64,000 nucleotides of DNA from Nemertoderma westbladi (Eukaryota; Xenacoelomorpha; Nemertodermatida; Nemertodermatidae): assembly GCA_032718475.1 (NCBI GenBank), contig JAUCBJ010003131.1, positions 1-64,000 on the forward strand. Direction: 5' to 3'. This document shows positions 60,682 through 64,000 of the stretch, piece by piece. How positions within the stretch are numbered: the stretch's first letter is position 1; every line of letters begins with the position of its first letter. The notes beneath the pieces were generated by a model. That model had not been told where the DNA came from and did not search any database. It was given only the letters and a program-made list of their open reading frames with translations. A program made the position numbers and the translations under genes.

Positions 60682-61714
60682 TTTTTTTTTTTTTAAGTTA
60701 CTAGTTTATTATATAATTTGCACAATATCAGCATAACTCTTTTACAGGCACTTTATTAATAGAACAAAATGAATAATTCCTACACCGATACCGATAATAA
60801 AAAAAATAATAAATAAAGAAAGAAGGGCCTGTTTAGAGGCCTATGACTACCACTGACAGTCAGTCTAGCCGGTGTTGGTATCAGCGTTAGTCAGGCGAAT
60901 CGAGTCTGCGGACACCTGATGATAAACAGGGCGTTTGGTGGCGGATCTCGCTCCACGGAGACACATCAAACTGGAGCGGAGAAGCGCGAAGCTTATCTTC
61001 CTCCGCGTCCAGCAGATACACTCAGAGTAGCTGAGGTCGCGACGATCCGAGAGTTTAAGCGATAAACGCTTAACGAACTGTTGCATCGCTGGCGCAGTAC
61101 CACCAAAGGCTGAAAGTATCAGAGGCACAAACGACGACAGTTCGACCTCTCGGATGCGCTCCTCGTACTTCAGGCGTTTCCGCGCCTCGTGGTGGGAATA
61201 AGCGCCCTCGGTGGTCATGGCTGCGTTGGTGGCCGCTAGAGGGTTGTAGACCGAGACGTCGAAGTAAGTCTTCTCGAACCGGCCACCCCAGAACCCGCTG
61301 ACAGAGACGTCCAACCTCGCCTGATCTTCTGTGGAGGTGGATCTGTGGGTGAACTCCTCACCTGTTAGAGGCTGGAGTGTTGGCTCTACTGCGACGTTGT
61401 GGGCTACTTCAGTTAGCGCGTCGGCAACGAAATCGCGTATCTCGTTGTGCCTTATCGAGGGATAACCCCCGGTGGGGCACGACAGGACGTGTGAAGGGGA
61501 AAATCGTTCCCCACAGACACAACGAGAAGGGAGCGACTTCGGTTGCCAGCCGTAGCGCAGACACAGAGCGTCGCGGAACTCTTCCTTAGACAGGTGAGTT
61601 TTGTGAAGGGTGACCGGTTTTGAGTTCAACCAAGCTGAAGCCCCCTTCTCCGACACCAGCTCCCTCAGATTCTGTTGGGACTCCGATAGCCGACCATGAC
61701 ATTCTGTTGTTTTG
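60682..61714 (-). mobile_element. 5'-truncated poly(A) retroelement with 8-bp target duplication
   Basis: 1033 bp. A T run at 60682-60694 is the poly(A) tail of a minus-strand element. The bases gtgaatac occur on both sides (60674-60681 and 61715-61722), and the satellite resumes in register after them. Candidate AATAAA signals precede the tail (near 60750). The rest is an open reading frame that reaches the 5' junction. Confidence 0.9.
60865..61714 (-). pseudogene. C-terminal part of a retroelement protein with RLE-like nuclease
   Basis: The frame is open from the insertion junction (61714) to the stop at 60865, so the N-terminus is lost by 5' truncation, not by mutation. Numbering from 61656: a zinc knuckle C46-V-C48, H56, C60 (CVCGERFSPSHVLSC), then IRHNEIRDF. 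Next is a nuclease core with ARLDVSVSG (D116) and YFDVSVYNPLA (D133), then KYEERIREVELSSF and a basic C-terminal helix. The order matches the C-terminus of the 37860-41681 protein (zinc knuckle, R-x-D, D-x-x-V-x-NPLA, K-Y-x-E), so the two are distant relatives. Upstream RT is absent. Confidence 0.8.
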
Positions 61715-63310
61715 GTGAATACTAGAGGTCTCGCTACGCGGACCTACTAACGGAGTGAATACTAGAGGTCTCGCTACGCGGACCTACTAACGGAGTGATT
61801 ACTAGAGGTCTCGCTACGCGGACCTACTAACGGAGTGAATACTAGAGGTCTCGCTACGCGGACCTACTAACGGAGTGAATACTAGAGGTCTCGCTACGCG
61901 GACCTACTAACGGAGTGAATACTAGAGGTCTCGCTACGCGGACCTACTAACAGAGTGAATACTAGAGGTCTCGCTACACGGACCTACTAACGGAGTGAAT
62001 ACTAGAGGTCTCGCTACGCGGACCTACTAACGGAGTGAATACTAGAGGTCTCGCTACGCGGACCTACTAACGGAGTGAATACTAGAGGTCTCGCTACGCG
62101 GACCTACTAACGGAGTGAATACTAGAGGTCTCGCTACGCGGACCTACTAACGGAGTGAATACTAGAGGTCTCGCTACGCGGACCTACTAACGGAGTGAAT
62201 ACTAGAGGTCTCGCTACGTGGACCTACTAACGGAGTGAATACTAGAGGTCTCGCTACGCGGACCTACTAACGGAGTGAATACTAGAGGTCTCGCTACGCG
62301 GACCTACTAACGGAGTGAATACTAGAGGTCTCGCTACGCGGACCTACTAACGGAGTGAATACTAGAGGTCTCGCTACGCGGACCTACTAACGGAGTGAAT
62401 ACTAGAGGTCTCGCTACGCGGACCTACTAACGGAGTGAATACTAGAGGTCTCGCTACGCGGACCTACTAACGGAGTGAATACTAGAGGTCTCGCTACGCG
62501 GACCTACTAACGGAGTGAATACTAGAGGTCTCGCTACGCGGACCTACTAACGGAGTGAATACTAGAGGTCTCGCTACGCGGACCTACTAACGGAGTGAAT
62601 ACTAGAGGTCTCGCTACGCGGACCTACTAACGGAGTGAATACTAGAGGTCTCGCTACGTGGACCTACTAACGGAGTGAATACTAGAGGTCTCGCTACGCG
62701 GACCTACTAACGGAGTGAATACTAGAGGTCTCGCTACGCGGACCTACTAACGGAGTGAATACTAGAGGTCTCGCTACGCGGACCTACTAACGGAGTGAAT
62801 ACTAGAGGTCTCGCTACGCGGACCTACTAACGGAGTCAAAGTCACCTTTAGGTCTCGCTACGCGGACCTACTAACGGAGTGAATACTAGAGTTCTCGCTA
62901 CGCGGACCTACTAACGGAGTGAATACTAGAGGTCTCGCTACGCGGACCTACTAACGGAGTGAATACTAGAGGTCTCGCTACACGGACCTACTAACGGAGT
63001 GAATACTAGTGGTCTCGCTACGCGAACCTACTAACGGAGTGAATACTAGAGGTCTCGTTACGTGGACCTACTAACGGAGTGAATACTAGAGCTCTCGCTA
63101 CACGGACCTACTAACAGAGTGAATACTAGAAGTCTCGCTACACGGACCTACTAACGGAGTGAATACTAGAGGTCTCGCTACACAGACCTACTAACGGAGT
63201 GAATACTAGAGGTCTCGCTACGGGGACCTAAAAACGGAGTGAATACTAGAGGTCTCGCTACGCGGACCTACTAACGGAGTGAATACTAGAGGTCTCGCTA
63301 CGCGGACCTA
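61715..63310. repeat. 40-bp satellite, right block, about 40 units
   Basis: The same unit as 60271-60681. Units are almost identical to about 62835. A small rearrangement (gtcaaagtcacctttag) occurs there, and units to the right of it carry many more substitutions. The array ends at 63310. Confidence 0.95.
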
Positions 63311-63937
63311 ATAAGTTGCGTCTCTCATTTTTTCTCTGTACACTTTTTTCTGGCTTGTTGCTACCCAAATTAACCAATCACAGGCCTCTTGCCGGATATA
63401 ACACATGAGTCGTATGCTAAAGATGGAACATGGGACATAATCACTTTCGACTCATGAGTCGTAATAAACGACTTATGACATACCACTGGATACGCTACCA
63501 TTGAACCAATGTGTTCCATAATTTATTTCGACTTATGACATACGAATTACGATTTACCAGTGGAGCACGAGCCTTAACAGTTTTACCGAGCATATTTCCA
63601 ATTCAACTGAATTTCGATAAGAAAACATTAGATACCATGTTTGTGTGTCGGTAGGCCTATAGATCTGATTGTTCTACAATATTCCTAGCTCTCGTTTATT
63701 GCTTTGGATCCTTTTAATTCGCCTCATTAATCTGCTTAGTTTTAATTAGATTAGATTGCTTAGATTAATCTGCATTAATCCGCTTGAGGCGTAGGTGGTG
63801 CAAGTGTCTGTGTTGGCATATGGCTGGATGTAGGTGTACCGCTTTCAACCACCACCCCCCCCCCCCCCCCCCCACCTGAATACTTTATTAGTCACTTAAT
63901 AATAAAAACACTCTAAATCTGTATTAGCAAGCAAGAA
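63311..63937. other. AT-rich DNA, no gene seen
   Basis: Contains cgactcatgagtcg and related words (63450-63460, 63530), a poly-C tract of about 18 at 63848-63872 and attaatctgc/gattaatctgc repeats near 63730-63780. Confidence 0.5.
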
Positions 63938-64000
63938 GTCGGCCGAAGCTGGGGCAAACATAAAGGCTCCTCTTACCATAGCTCCTACCCGAGAAGGTGG
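63938..64000 (-). mobile_element. SINE, second copy, cut by window edge
   Basis: gtcggccgaagctgggg..aaggctcctctt..ctacccgaga aligns with the 3' part of the SINE at 48484-48715 (gtcggccgaggccgg..aaggctcctctt..ctacccgagg). Only the tail-proximal 63 bp are in the window. Confidence 0.75.

Noticed and set aside
60271-63310. CRISPR-like array of 40-bp units
   Set aside because: Head-to-tail identical units with no spacers: satellite DNA.

Overview
The window is invertebrate-type metazoan nuclear DNA: spliced genes with long AT-rich introns, tRNA-derived SINEs, several classes of LINE, LTR elements and large satellite blocks. Nothing seen fixes the phylum. There is no bacterial gene organisation and no rRNA operon or CRISPR array.

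The main host gene is on the minus strand and is almost invisible to simple ORF calling. It is a DM-domain (Dmrt/doublesex family) transcription factor spread over seven small exons from 36170 down to 13464. All seven exons have GT..AG borders and compatible phases and join into 936 nt, which is 311 codons plus stop. Its introns hold most of the repeats between 13.5 and 36 kb: a 3.7-kb array of a 41-bp satellite, a G-rich terminal-inverted-repeat element, three broken LINE/gypsy-type retroelements, a solo LTR, a SINE and several minisatellites. A second host gene is represented only by a probable last exon at 59309-59494 (minus). Two weaker coding-like exons lie at 6542-6760 (minus) and 6905-7055 (plus).

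Layout. 1-2.6 kb: gag-like 5' part of an LTR retroelement running off the left edge (minus), with a -1 frame overlap. 2.6-5.6 kb: its AT-rich leader and a tRNA-headed repeat. 5.7-13.4 kb: LINE fragments, possible exons, a solo LTR and a foldback repeat. 13.4-36.2 kb: the Dmrt gene with its insertions. 37.3-42.6 kb: a hAT-like unit with 8-bp target duplication. It contains an intact 1273-residue reverse transcriptase gene (Ulp1-like protease, zinc finger, RT, restriction-like endonuclease), and the stop codon of that gene is followed one base later by the last 42 codons of histone H3. 42.8-46.9 kb: a second solo LTR placed in a CAGCTG-rich minisatellite, plus further repeats. 46.9-59.3 kb: a 12-kb array of 16/17-bp units that lacks stop codons in all three minus-strand frames, interrupted by one SINE and one LINE 3' end. 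59.3-64 kb: last exon of an unknown gene, a 57-bp minisatellite, and a 40-bp satellite split by a 5'-truncated retroelement with a clear target duplication, ending in a SINE cut by the window edge.

The most notable points are the Dmrt gene model, the RT/endonuclease gene joined to a histone H3 tail inside hAT-like ends, three same-family solo LTRs each with a perfect 5-bp target duplication, and the higher-order structure of the stop-free array.
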